Shown: positions 12,110-22,876, counted from the first letter of the stretch. The stretch is 64,000 nt of DNA from Malachius bipustulatus (GCA_910589415.1 OU342632.1:53061341-53125340); one strand, 5' to 3'. Notes: a model not told the origin generated them from the letters alone. Program-made: numbers and translations.

Positions 12110-12500
12110 GTTTGGGACACACATTATCGCAACGTATATTTCGTCCGTGTGTCGGCCGTCACTTGAGTGAAAGATTGGCACATGAACTTGATGAGCCACA
12201 CGTCATCGGATTATGCACGGACGACGTGTCCGTGCCGAGCTATTCGTTAAATGTCACCGCCGTAACACGGCCGTAATACGATGTGATTTTGAATGCCCAG
12301 CCTTTAAGGTCTTGTGGCAGCCGTCACGTATTAAATGCATGGCTCGGCCCAGACACTGTGGCTGGTCACGACATGCACGGTGATATGTGGCTCGTCTAAT
12401 AATTCAATTGTGCGAATCTTTCACCGAATGACGACCAACATAATACGGCCCTGGTATGGGGCTGTAATGATAGTACAGTGAATACTAATCTCGTAGCCTG
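12110..12500. promoter_or_regulatory. GC- and CpG-rich non-repetitive block, possible cis-regulatory DNA
   Basis: Base composition changes abruptly from AT-rich flanks to a CpG-rich block (for example CACGGACGACGTGTCCGTG). There is no open frame of protein-like character on either strand and no match elsewhere in the window. Isolated GC-rich blocks between AT-rich repeats often mark conserved non-coding or promoter-type DNA. That role is inference. Confidence 0.3.
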
Positions 12501-12714
12501 GCCAGGCGTTGATCTGAAAATAGGTATTGACAAGGAATAGAATACACCACCAACTTAAAGTTATAGTATTCTAATTCAAAGGGAGATATCCCGACCTTGA
12601 CTCTCGTGCAGAGCCTGGCCAATTAGGTGATAGCCAGGTCCGGCATAATTCTTGAACAAACACTGCATCATAAGGTAGTCTATTTATTTGTACAATGGGC
12701 CTAAGTCCATGACC

Positions 12715-13220
12715 ATGTTGCAGGGCTGCCGAGGAGTGCTTCTCAAAAACTTGCAACACTCTCACGCGCCAAGAAATGTTGTACACCTGAACAAATTCTC
12801 CTCTTATACAAGACTCAAATCCTTGGAGTACTGTTCACATGTTTGGTGCTAAAAATACGCTGAAATTACTAGACTCCATCCATAAAAGAGTCATCCACTT
12901 GATCGGGGACCCCACTTTGACAAACAATTTAGACAGTCACGATAATCGAAGAACGGTAGCGGACCTGAGACTTTTTACAGATATTTCTATGAGATGTGTT
13001 CAAAAGACGTGGCTAGTTTTATCCCTCATAGAACGAGGCCAGGCAGAAGTACACGTCAGACCGCAATAGCTTATCCCTATCAGGTTCAGTTCGTTATACC
13101 GAACACCGCTTCATTTCAGACTTCTCTCATGTATAGAATCGCATTACTTTGGAATAAATAGCCTTCCAAGAGGGGCGTTTCCTGAGGAATGCAACCTGTA
13201 ACGATTAAAATTCAGTGTGA
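12715..13220 (+). pseudogene. Jockey-type LINE reverse transcriptase C-terminal fragment
   Basis: Across two frames the plus strand encodes the C-terminal end of a non-LTR retrotransposon pol. It starts with AKKCCTPEQILLLYKTQI, then LLDSIHKRVIHLIGDPTLT and RRTVADLRLF, then degraded blocks where a SF..r...LWN motif and a final FK.SV box are expected. This order (Q/HKR..RLIGD, HRR..ADL.LF, LWN.LP, FK) is typical of Jockey/CR1-like ORF2 proteins. Frameshifts near 12838 and after 13068 and in-frame stops show it is dead. The catalytic palm domain is absent, so only the 3' end of an element remains. Mariner sequence follows directly on the opposite strand. Confidence 0.7.
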
Positions 13221-13450
13221 ATTGATATCTGCGCTCATGCACCACTCCCAGAGCGTCATAGGGATAATCGCTGCCCAAACACCAACTTTCTCAGCACGAA
13301 GTAGCTTTTCAACAAAGACATGTGGATATTGATATTCAGCAAACCCCATGATTTGTAATTTTGAGAATTGATTTAGCGCAATTTTAGAAACCATGCTTCA
13401 TCAGTGAAGAAAGTCTTGCTGACGACTTCTTCATCATCTTCTAGTTTTCG
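13212..13450 (-). pseudogene. Mariner/IS630-type transposase fragment
   Basis: The minus strand encodes FFTDEAWF, containing the first catalytic Asp of a DDE/D transposase, then INSQNYKSWG and, after a frameshift, EKVGVWAAI. These blocks appear in this order in Tc1/mariner-superfamily transposases. A stop codon separates the first two blocks. Neither the DNA-binding N-terminus nor the second and third catalytic acidic residues are visible. It abuts the LINE fragment at 12715-13220. Confidence 0.65.
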
Positions 13451-13459
13451 GGAAAATTT

Positions 13460-14190
13460 CCAACCACAATGACTTTACCTTTCAGGAATGACTCGAGGTA
13501 ACAACTCCTGCACCACCATTACCCGACAAGGATACAAGTAAGCATCTTGCCGAAGTTGAAATCAGTTATGAAACGTCTGTAACGTCACTTTGATCTGGAC
13601 TTGAGATGGGGTAACGGAGCTGCGAAGCAGTGGTGAGCGGTAGATGGAATGTTATCAAAGATGCTCGTGAGCGAGAAACTGTGTTATATTTGTCGCATGT
13701 CTACTGAAGGATTTTGATGCGTGTATGGAATAGCGATAATTTGAGACTAATATTATAGCTCACAGTAAAACTTGTAGTTATTTTGAAGTAACTCATAGAT
13801 GAATAACAGTTACAGTAAGTAACCGTGATGACGTATTCATGGAAAGTCGAATATCCTATAGTCTACTATTCTAGTTACCGAATATCTCGTCTATTCGACA
13901 TACTGAAATTAAATTCGGGTATAACCCACACGTTTCACAGCCTGAGGATTACTTTCGCCACACTGAGGATAAGTATTTAATGAACCCCCGTTATAACATA
14001 ATGAGTTGGGATATATCAAATTCGGGTACCTATCGGAAGATACATCATTCGGTATATATGTATTTCGATTAAATAGATCACAACTTACAAGCGATTATGT
14101 TCGCACTTACAAATTTTCAAAAAAAAATTCGGCTAGGTAGAAGTGAATAAATATATAGGGAACGGGATAATATGTTATGTGAATCACCTT
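13460..14190. other. Unassigned DNA
   Basis: May hold further decayed transposase sequence between 13450 and 13620, but I cannot support it. The remainder is AT-rich and featureless. Confidence 0.45.
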
Positions 14191-14196
14191 GTACTA

Positions 14197-14920
14197 TACA
14201 GGGTGGGCCATCGAAAAGGTAACAAGCCTAATAGTTTGTAAAGTGAAGATGTATGCGAGAAACGCCGAAACAGGTCGATTTTGTTATCGAGGGGGACATA
14301 TTTTCGTGACAAATTTAACTACTCAAATTCACCCCCTTAGCAGGGGTAGCTACCCCTTTGGTTATCATCATAGGGAACAGCTATTGAGTGATACATCATT
14401 TGAAGGCTACTTAAATTCTCCTTACAACGATATCCAACATTTTGGGTTTCGCTTACATACAGGGTGGCCCAACGAAAACGTAACTCGCCTAAATCACTTG
14501 TATGTAGGCCACCCTGTATGTAAGCGAAACCCAAAATGTTTGATATCGCTGTAAAGAGAATTTAAGTAGCTTTCAAAGGATGTATCACTTTCGCTTACAT
14601 ACAGGGCTGCCCAACGAAAACGTAACTCACCCTAATCACTTGTATGTAGGCCACCTGTATGTAAGCGAAACCCAAAATGTCGGTTATCGTTGTAAAGAGA
14701 ATTCAAGTAGCTTTCAAATTATGTATCACTCGATAGCTGTTCCCTATGATGATAAGCAAAGGGGTAGCTACCCTTGCCAAGGGGGTGAACTTGGGTAGTT
14801 AAATTTGTCACAAAAATATGTCCCCCTCGATAACAAAAGCGACCTGTTTCGGCGTTTTTTGCATAGATCTTCCCTTTCCAAATTCTTAGGCTTGTTACCT
14901 TTTCGATGGCCCACCCTGTA
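14197..14920. mobile_element. FB-D foldback element with duplicated core
   Basis: Termini TACAGGGTGGGCCATCGAAA (14197) and TTTCGATGGCCCACCCTGTA (14920) are inverted, and the arms pair for about 240 bp (GAAACGCCGAAACAGGTCGA; AGGGGTAGCTACCCCT). In the centre a unit of about 142 bp is present twice in tandem (14448-14589 and 14590-14730). Each unit carries its own small hairpin of TACAGGGTGGCC and GGCCACCCTGTA. The ORFs crossing it are products of the palindrome and not genes. Confidence 0.85.
14448..14730 (+). repeat. Tandem duplication of the FB-D core (2 x ~142 bp)
   Basis: Both units begin TTCGCTTACATACAGGG and end ATGTATCACT. They differ by substitutions and small indels (GGTGGCCC versus GCTGCCC), so the duplication is not recent. 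Confidence 0.8.
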
Positions 14921-15950
14921 TATCAATATCTTGGAGTAGGACATAGCTACCTGAGATTTTTTTAAATTTAATTGAAGTCAGAGAATTAGGCTTTTATATC
15001 ACCCTATTCTAGAGCATTATCCAGCCAATTCGATATGGATTTGAAGTGAAAACAAAATAAGCCACGATTCTTTCACTACATTAAGTTATATTCGCCGAAC
15101 ACAGTGTAGTGATTATCCCATTTAATCGATCGTTTTTAGCGGAACACTACTAGATATTAACTAATAAAAAATAAGAAATGTAGCTGATTGAATATCAGTC
15201 TCTGGCACAAATAGTTCATGCAGTCTATAAGTATAAATCAACTAGCATCACATCTGAGCTAAAGATGAGTTAGATGGTATCTTCCCTGGTGAGTGACCTG
15301 GCCAAGTGTAACACCTCATAGGAGATCTCTTCATTTTCTCACACATGCTAAGATATGGAATGCTGCTGGCGGAATACCACCACAGGGGGCACCTAGTTAG
15401 ATGGTCACTATGAAGTGCACCGTCATGTAAACGGTCCACATCCATCTCTTATTAGCTGGCTCTGTTCGAGCGTGAGATTGGTGTGATGATCTCTGTGGGG
15501 AGATAAGAGATAAGCTCCAAACCAACATCTTTGACTACGGGTAAACGGTGCTTGAAAGAAATTATCAAATGGTACTCATAAAATTAAATCGACGGTTGTA
15601 GGTACGTGATTTATCTAGGCAAATCAAATCAAACGAAATTAATCGTGTTCATGGTATGATATACCCAGGAATTGGATGGAATCTCTATTCAAAAACTGAG
15701 TCGTAAAATGGCTCGTAAATGTCAGAAAGGAGATATTCCGAAATCTATAATTAATAAGTTCGGCTACAGAATTTCACTCATGCAGACTATTTATTCTTAA
15801 ATAGTTTTATAAAATAGATTAAAAAAAAATTCATAAAAATTCTGTTTCTTACGTATTATCAGCAACTTAAATAAAGTAAAATATTTATGACAAATAAATA
15901 CCTTTATCATAATAGGGTGGCTATATACCTATATACCCCCCTATAAACCT
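14921..15950. other. Unassigned DNA
   Basis: A moderately GC-rich stretch at 15248-15500 has no recognisable coding content. The rest is AT-rich. Confidence 0.5.
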
Positions 15951-15953
15951 TTT

Positions 15954-16054
15954 ACATAAGGTGGCCAAACGAAAATGAAACTGGCCTAATAACTTGGAAA
16001 CTGAAGATGTACGCGAAAAACTCCGAAACAGGTCAATTTTGTTATCGAGGGATA
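15954..16054. repeat. FB-D left-arm fragment
   Basis: GGTGGCCAAACGAAAATG through CCGAAACAGGTCAATTTTGT and GTTATCGAGG matches the left arm of FB-D at 14205-14300. The other arm is missing. It is cut by the FB-B-like element that begins at 16055. Confidence 0.65.
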
Positions 16055-16348
16055 TACCGGATGTCCCAGATAATAGTAACTACATGGGGATTTCGGAAAC
16101 GGCAAGAGATACAGGGTCGGTTAAATTAGGAAAAAATTGCAAAAATTGCACAATTTGATGCTTAATAAGAATTTGTTTTTTTTAATATTTTCAGTCGTTT
16201 CTGAAATATCCAGAAAAAACTGAAAAATCAAAATTTCTTATTTTACCGATATCTTTTTTATTATTGGAAATTAATTAATTATTTTTTGTAGGCTTACATA
16301 AATCGTCAAAAGCTATCCGTTTGACATTACAAAAAATTTGAAAGCCTG
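16055..16348. repeat. FB-B-like left arm with variant terminus
   Basis: It begins TACCGGATGTCCC and then follows FB-B: AGAGATACAGGGTCGGTTAA, CTGAAAAATCAAAATTTC, TAGGCTTACATAAATCGTC. It ends where LINE coding sequence begins, so only one arm is left. Confidence 0.65.
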
Positions 16349-17372
16349 GACACCAATTTTATGGATACCAAAGACCTCCACAGCATGAGCCGAATGACCC
16401 CAGGATAACAATAAATATGTCATGATCGATGCAAAGTAGCCATGATATGCTGCCATCAGGACCTCTCGTGAGACTACCCTGACAAGGTTACGCATCAGAT
16501 AAACGATACTGGCCAGTCTGGCCACTAAGTGACCTGTGTGATCTCCCCATGTAAGCTTGGGGTTCAAATACACCCACAGAAATTTGACAGATTTAGATGT
16601 CGGAAGCTGGGATGTGATATTCCGAAGGCTGAAGTTCAGATTTTGGGTTTTACATGCATTTAAGCTCAGTCCATTTGCAGAAAACCAGTCAGTAGCCCTC
16701 GACTGCACAGTACACACAGCATCCCTAATATCTGTTGGTGGTCTGTAACTTAGATATGTAGTAGTATCTTCAGCGAAGAGTATCAGACCAACATTCGGAT
16801 GGAACCCGACTATGTCGTTCACGTGCATCAAAAACAGAATTGGTCCGAGCACAGAGCCTTGTGGGACCCCATGCAGAACGCTTCTGGATACAGGTGAGCA
16901 ACCCTTAAAGTTCACTATCAAAGCCTATCATTTAGATAACTCTCCAACAGTCTCACACCATCCGCCGAGAACCAATAGTGCTCGAGCTTCTTCAAGAGGG
17001 TACCGTGAGACATGCAATCAAATGCCTTGGTAAGGTCATAAAATGAGGCGTATGTGTCAAGCCTCTCTTCAAAATTTTCAGTTACTTGCTTCACTAGATG
17101 ATCTATAGCAATTATTGTGGACTTTCTGGTACGAAATCCAAACTGGCAAGGAAGAAACAACCCATCCTTTAAAAAGTCCATCTTCTGGTCCTTCAGAACA
17201 GGCTCAAACACCTTGGAGAGTACGGAAAGTGTCGATATGGGGCGGTAGTCATCACAATTATTGTCAACGGAACCTTTGTTCTTAAAGATGGGAGTAACCC
17301 TCGCAATTTTTAACACCGAAGGAAATACACCAACCGTTATTGATTGGTTGATGAGATTGGTTAATGGATAAA
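16349..17372 (-). pseudogene. Non-LTR retrotransposon reverse transcriptase, frameshifted
   Basis: Two adjoining minus-strand frames together encode most of an RT domain. The first (to 16918) has ITVGVFPSVLKIARVTPIF, the YRPIS block, QFGFRTRKST and the KAFDCMSH block holding the first catalytic Asp. The second carries GVPQGSVLGPILFL and FAEDTTTYL in place of FADDT, so the metal-binding motif is changed from DD to ED. It ends with KFLWVYLNPKLTWGDH. A one-base shift near 16919 (LNDRL then a stop) separates the frames. Domain order and blocks fit a Jockey/CR1-like LINE. The 5' end (ORF1, endonuclease) is absent and the 3' end is cut by the FB-B-like arm at 16348. It is non-functional. Confidence 0.8.
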
Positions 17373-17469
17373 TTATTAGATTTTTAATTATTGTTTAAAT
17401 AATTTTGGTATTGAAACCGTAGCAGTATTTTGATAAATGTAGACCAAAATGAAAGATCGCATGCGTTCC

Positions 17470-17715
17470 GATGCTCAAGTCAAGTAAACGAAGAGATGAT
17501 GATGGAGGAACTAACAGAGTGTCCCACCATCACCATATCTGGCTCCAAGACGTTGACCTTTCTGGAGAAGGTGACTGCCTGGGTTATCTCAGCATTAAAT
17601 TAAACTTGCTTTTTGTTGCCTCAAGCTAGAATCTCTTTGCGTTTATTATTCAGTATTGAGACTTCTTGCTCTCTGCGAGGTATGACTGTACTGTCATCGG
17701 CAAAACAGTATAGGT
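17470..17715 (-). pseudogene. Second LINE RT fragment with FADD motif
   Basis: The minus strand reads YCFADDSTVIPRREQEVSIL with the catalytic DD intact, then after in-frame stops FNAEITQAVTFSRKVNVLEP. This corresponds to the RT palm and the following FN.EKTQ.v.FS.K block of LINE polymerases. The wording differs from the RT at 16349-17372 (FAEDTT), so it is a different family. Two stop codons are visible. Confidence 0.6.
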
Positions 17716-18289
17716 ACTTAGGTTTTTTTGTTGTTTGAAGCAGATCGTTGGGAAGCAGGCAGGGAATACTAAACGTATAGGCAGGCATTTGGGAAGAAGG
17801 ATTGCAGGTACCTACTTTTTTTGTTGGTGATATAATAATAATAATAATAATGTTTATTGCATCGCCTCATACCACATACATGTAAATATATACAATAATA
17901 TACAACAAATAAACGATAGTTAGATAACTTACATGATGTGCCAAATAGGGTGCAAAAGGCACTGGTTCAGTCGCCTCTTTTGAGGTTTCTGGTCTTCCAC
18001 CAACCCCTGAATCTTAACCTAATCCCAACACAATAATGATCCCTATCATATAAACTATAAAAAACGACCCTAAACTAAACAAAAGGAAGAATATGAAAAT
18101 ATAAACGTAATTTAATGTATTATAATGAGAAACTAAAACTAAATACATACAACACCCACAAGGACCGGAGGACGCTACCCACATGAGTTATACCACATAT
18201 CGCATTGCCTATCAAATAACAAGTTCAATATTCGTCAGAATTTCCCGTAGCAACGACGTATGACAATGAGATTCCGCCACATGGAGTAA
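17716..18289 (-). repeat. LINE-type 3' end with (ATT)n tail
   Basis: On the minus strand, AATAAACATT is followed by seven ATT repeats (17850-17827), a typical 3' terminus of a LINE or its SINE partner. The body to the right (to about 18289) has no coding content and would be 3' untranslated sequence. Confidence 0.45.
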
Positions 18290-18540
18290 ATGAATCGACC
18301 CAGCGTATCCGTGAGTTCCGTGACTATGAAGGAGATGGACTGTAAAGCTCTTTTAGAAAAATTGCCGGAGGGCGGCGATATAATCTCATCGGTATTCATT
18401 ACTTTTAGTTATTACAAGAAGAGATTATTCAAGTTTGTGGAATGGCTCGGAGATGTTTGGTTTCAACAAGATGAGGCACCACCCTGTTTATCAACGAATT
18501 GTAGGTAGATATTAGACGAAGTCTTCCCGCTCAGGTGAAA
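18290..18540 (+). pseudogene. Mariner-type transposase fragment
   Basis: The plus strand encodes VWFQQDEAPPCLSTNCR followed, after a stop, by ILDEVFPLR. WFQQDGAPPH...V..L...FP is the block around the second catalytic Asp of mariner-type transposases; here the usual Gly after Asp is Glu. Only this block is recognisable. Confidence 0.55.
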
Positions 18541-18751
18541 GAGAAGCTGTATAATGGCCTCCTAGGGTTGCGATTTTTTTATTTGGGAAAAAACGAAAAA
18601 ATAGAGATTAAATGGCGCTTAATAACCCTCAAAACACACTTTTGACAACATTTCGAGCATTTACTATACAGGGTGTCGCTAAAAGGTATACCACCAACGC
18701 TCTACCATTGATTCCCGAGGAAAAAAATATGACCATGTAACTGAAATTATC

Positions 18752-19470
18752 TACACTGTGTCTCTTGAATTTCTGGACATAGGGAATTCCCATGTTAAAA
18801 TAAACTATTGGAAATATTGGCTCCCCTAATTATTTTACAGTAAAATGTCAAATGTAAAACTTCTTAAGGAAAAAAAGCAGCTTCTTATGCTACAATTGGA
18901 TTTTCATTTGGTTCATCCGTTTTCGAGAAAATCAGGAAAAACTTAACGGTTTTTCGTAGTTTTTCAAGGTTGCTTTGCTTTTGACAGATAATGCTAAACA
19001 TTATTAATTGTCAATAACTGATTGTTCAAAAGTAATTCATTCTTCATTAAAACTTTAAGTGGCAAAGTATTACTTTTTAAAGAAAAACTTGTTTATAAAA
19101 ATGAATTGACCAATTGAAGTAACACCATTGAAGAAAAAGTAAAATTTATTGAATGACATTACTCTGGCAATTCACTTATTAGAAATATTAGAAATTTGTT
19201 ATTATCTTATTAGTTATTACCTAGCATTATCTGTCAAAAGCAAAGCAACCTTTAAAAACTACGAAAAACCGTTCAGTTTTTCCTGATTTTCTCGAAAACA
19301 GATTAACCAAATGAAAATACAATAATTGTAGCATAAGAAGCAGCTTTTTTTTCCTTAAGAAGTACTACCTTTGACATTTTACTGTAAAATGATTAGGGGA
19401 GCCAATATTTACAATAGTTTATTTTAACATGGGAATTCCCTATGTCCAGAAATTCAAGAGACACGGTGTA
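18752..19470. mobile_element. FB-F foldback nested in the left arm of FB-E
   Basis: A 719 bp hairpin runs from TACACTGTGTCTCTTGAATT to AATTCAAGAGACACGGTGTA, with TA at both ends. Arms pair over about 280 bp (GGGAATTCCCATGTTAAAAT; CTTTGCTTTTGACAGATAAT against ATTATCTGTCAAAAGCAAAG). The loop is AT-rich and non-coding. Terminus CACTGTGTCTC differs from the CAGGGTG group. Confidence 0.85.
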
Positions 19471-19613
19471 TGTATGTCCATTAAAAGGAGGTTAACCAAA
19501 TACACGGTTTTCAGAAAAAATCAAAAATGGATTAACTAAGAAACTTCAAAATTTCCGCTTACTACTATTGTTAAAACCAATAAACTGACATATAGACTTA
19601 CAAACATTGACAT

Positions 19614-20321
19614 ACAGGGTGTTCCTGTTTTTGTATCTTGTTTCATTTTTTACCTCAGAACTTTTTTATCCGTGCGTCATTGATTGATTTTGTACCTTTT
19701 TATCCAAAGGCGTAAGTATGTTCAAACTTTTTGTCCTCTTATAAAAGTTATGTGTATTGCACGGTTTTCCCATAATTAAATTTAATAATGGACTTGAGCA
19801 ACGAAAATGTATTTGTGAAAATCTCATTTTAATTAAAAAATTGATAATTTTCATTTCACAGAAACGACTTTATTCACATTTTTTGACCTTAAGAATAGTC
19901 GCAGTAGTACGCGGTCAAACTAAAGTTTCTCATTTACCTAAATTTTACTTTGGAAAATGTGTATTTAGTCGGCCCTCTTTAAAGGACTGAGGTATCTTGA
20001 AAAGGGGGCCTTTTTAGACAAATATAATTTAGAAAAATACGGCATATTTTTAACCTGTGGCGATATTTTTAACGTTGTTGTTGAAATTATTTTTTAAATT
20101 ACAAAAGAAATTTTCGGATATACGTTTTCAGTAGTGTAGGTCCATCTTAAAAAAAAAAATTACGGGAAAACGATGCAAGACACAAAACTTTTATAAATTG
20201 GAAAAAAGTTTATAAATACTTTAGCTTTTTAAGAACAAAATAAAGAATCAATCAGTGGCGTGCGGAAATAAATTCTGGAGTAAGAGGCGAGACGTGACAT
20301 CGAAAACAGGAACACCCTGTA
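19614..20321. mobile_element. FB-G foldback nested in the loop of FB-E
   Basis: Termini TACAGGGTGTTCCTGTTTT (19614) and AAAACAGGAACACCCTGTA (20321) are inverted, with TA at each end. Arms pair further in (GTATTGCACGGTTTTCCC against GGGAAAACGATGCAAGAC). Its interior near 19940-20010 contains CTTTGGAAAATGTGTATTT and ATCTTGAAAAGGGGGCC, resembling an FB-E arm, so the two families are related. Confidence 0.85.
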
Positions 20322-20559
20322 TAACAATGTTTCTAAAACTGTCAGTCTATTGCTCTTAACCAAATAAGTAGGTGGTGCAATTTTTAAGTTCCTCAGTAAA
20401 TCTATTTTTGACTTATTCTGGAAAACGTGTATTTGCTGTACCCCCTTTTAAGGCTTGTATCTTGAAAAGTGTGCCTTTTTTCGGTTAAATCGTCATATTT
20501 TTTACTCGAGAATCTATGGTAGAGCGTTGGTGGGACCTTTCAGCGACACCCTATGTAGT

Positions 20560-21100
20560 TATTATTGTATATTATATTGAATCTCAAACCTGTTGTTTCC
20601 CCGTCTTTCTTATAACGAATTAAAATTAAATTATTAGTTTACCTTCACGGCGCTTACAATAATTATTGAATTTATTACTTATTGTACAAGACATCCTATA
20701 AAATTCCATATTGTTTACTCGTACTATTATGACGAATATTGTTTTGTAATGAATGTTAGAAAATTGCTAGGTATAAGTTACCTATTCCATTAAAATTTAA
20801 ATCTTGTCTCTACTCGCTTGAGCTCAGCAAATAAGAAGCTTTAAAGGCTTCACATGCTCCACTGATAACAGCAACAGAAAGGAAATAATGTTTGATCAGA
20901 TATCCTTAAAACTAAAATTGAAGCATGTAATTGAATTTGTTTCGATTCCTACCTACTTTCCGAGAGTACATGTTCGGTTTGAAAATGCCATTAACTTGGG
21001 TCCCGGTTGCGAATATCTGGAACGAGGCGAGCTGAACTGTATCGCAGATGCCCTCACACATATATAACTCACCAGGAAATGGAATCCGGCTGAAAGATTT
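20560..21100. other. AT-rich stretch, nothing recognised
   Basis: No coding or repeat signal. Confidence 0.6.
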
Positions 21101-21420
21101 ATGCGAGTCGGTTCACCTTACCTTATTTGCGAGTCGGCGGCTAAAAAATCGCGTCGCATCTGTATGTAAAGTGGCAGGTTTGAGGAGAGATTGGGTTTGA
21201 TTTTTAAGACACTTTACATCTCATTCGGGCTGACATGGAGTGACGTGGCGCAAATTGAGCAAATCAGCGATGGCGTTTCAGCAGCAACGCCACAGACGGC
21301 GGACGTCCCGACGCGTCATCTTGCATGGCCTGACGCGGCAAGACAGCGACTCATAAGCGATATTCGCAATGACAGCTTGGCCCATTTCTCTCTATGTCTG
21401 ATGTTTCCTTCATAGCTTTT
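21100..21420. promoter_or_regulatory. GC-rich non-repetitive block, possible conserved non-coding element
   Basis: Composition rises to a CpG-rich block with features such as GTGACGTGGCGCAAATTGAG and CGGCGGACGTCCCGACGCGT. It has one 74-codon frame (21191-21415) with no motif. It is not repeated elsewhere in the window. Regulatory role is inferred from composition only. Confidence 0.3.
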
Positions 21421-22319
21421 GGAATATTTCCAGAATTTAGACTATACGCGTGTTACATACTTGGAATATATAGTTCAAAGAAGGCTCGCGCATAAAAATT
21501 ATTGTTGGATGTTTTAATTTTTAGCCATAAATTATTTATTTATCTAGTCATTCTTTTGAAGAGAGAAACTTCTGATAAACACAGGTCTAGATGTGATGAC
21601 CAAGAATCCTGTTAAAAATCCAATACCTCTACCTATATTAATATTTCCTGCATGACGTACGACAGATAACCCTTATTATATCAAAAGCTAATTTGTTTAT
21701 TGTTGCCTTGGGGTTGGAGAAAATAAATAACAAGAAATAATTTTCTGTAATGCAAAGGGTTATTCGGATTTTTAAGCTAAATTAAATTTCGAACATTCAG
21801 ATAAGTAGAAAATCCGAAATTCAAATTTTTTACAATATCACTTTATGAAATCCTCTGCACAGCAAGCAACATGATACAACGGCCACCGTTGCAACGTACT
21901 AAAACTCTCTCTTGTATGTATCTTTGATACTGAAAAGTTAATAATTTTTTTTAGATACTCCCAGCTCTATAGAATGGGAAGCCAGTAATCTGATTTTTTT
22001 TATTTTCCGTGCATTGTTTCAATAGGTATTCTTGCGTTCTTGAAAGTGGTGACTGTAGGTGAAGGTATACTTGCCCAGCTTCCTATAATTTTAAAAGGCA
22101 AAGTATATTAGAAACAAATTCATATATGATAGCGCTAATAGTGCTGTCATATATCACAGCAAATTATAGTACTTTTTTTTGTTGAATAAATGAATTACTT
22201 GTGCCCTGTCGTGCAATACGATTTTTCGCAAAGCGATTTCCGAACAACTGAATCGATTCCATTCCACATAAATTCATAATACATGACCGACCTCACAGGA
22301 AATATTATAGCTGACAGTG
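21421..22319. other. AT-rich stretch, nothing recognised
   Basis: No coding or repeat signal. Confidence 0.6.
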
Positions 22320-22580
22320 TCTCCAGTTAGATGGTCTTAGTTACATATATATTTGCTTGTGCCAAACACGGTCGGTGCCTTATCCGGGTGCTGGGTCGGT
22401 GTTTGCAGTGCCATTAGGCGGCCAAACAATAGCAGAGGGCGCCGTGACGCTCCGCGCCCTGTCAATCAGTCTTGTCAATCACGCGCTATGCGGATCGCCT
22501 GATTGCTTACTTATTTACCTTTAGCCGAGTGCAACCGCTGCCCCTGGCTCAGCCGGAGACTATTTGAGTGTACAGAGTCG
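22320..22580. promoter_or_regulatory. GC-rich block with CTCF-like and paired Exd/Pbx-like sites
   Basis: This GC-rich block contains ATAGCAGAGGGCGCCG (22429-22444), which matches the AGAGGGCGC core of CTCF sites used in both vertebrates and Drosophila. It also has TGTCAATCA twice (22460-22468 and 22473-22481), the complement of the TGATTGACA site bound by Exd/Pbx-type homeodomains, spaced 13 bp apart. No reading frame or repeat explains the block. Binding is inferred from motif match only. Confidence 0.35.
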
Positions 22581-22876
22581 CCAGATTTATCTATGATTTA
22601 TAAATAATAGAAACATGTTTTCAATAAAATCAAGAAATAATTCAGCGAAACACCACAATAAACGAGCTGCGAATTTCGCATGTCAGGCACGGAAGTAAAG
22701 GACGATGATGTTAAAGAAGCATTGATTGGCCTCAAACTTTTGGTCGTGCACGAAACTTTTGCCTTTTAACAATGGAACTTGCAATGAAAATATGATTTTT
22801 GAACAAAGCTTACAAGCAAGTATTGCTTGATAAGGTATTGGATTGAAATTTTAAATTCATGGCCTCATGGTGTACA
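22581..22876. other. AT-rich spacer
   Basis: Nothing recognised. Confidence 0.6.

Larger units (their letters stand above)
18667..20557. mobile_element. FB-E foldback carrying two nested foldbacks
   Basis: Termini TACAGGGTGTCGCTAAAAGG (18667) and CCTTTCAGCGACACCCTATG (ending near 20557) are inverted. Both are followed inward by CACCAACGCTCTACCAT. After excising FB-F (18752-19470) and FB-G (19614-20321), the remaining left sequence (19471-19613) pairs with 20322-20490: CAAATACACGGTTTTC against the inverse of GAAAACGTGTATTTG, and CAATAAACTGACA against TGTCAGTCTATTG. The original element was therefore about 450 bp and palindromic, with FB-F in its left arm and FB-G at its loop. Confidence 0.85.

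Noticed and set aside
14189..14798. Frames of 121, 65 and 72 codons with very similar peptides
   Set aside because: They repeat because they lie in the arms and duplicated core of foldback FB-D.
15360..15395. Second CTCF site (CCACCACAGGGGGCACC)
   Set aside because: The GGGGGCAC part is suggestive but the preceding bases are shifted by one from the consensus, and there is no supporting context.
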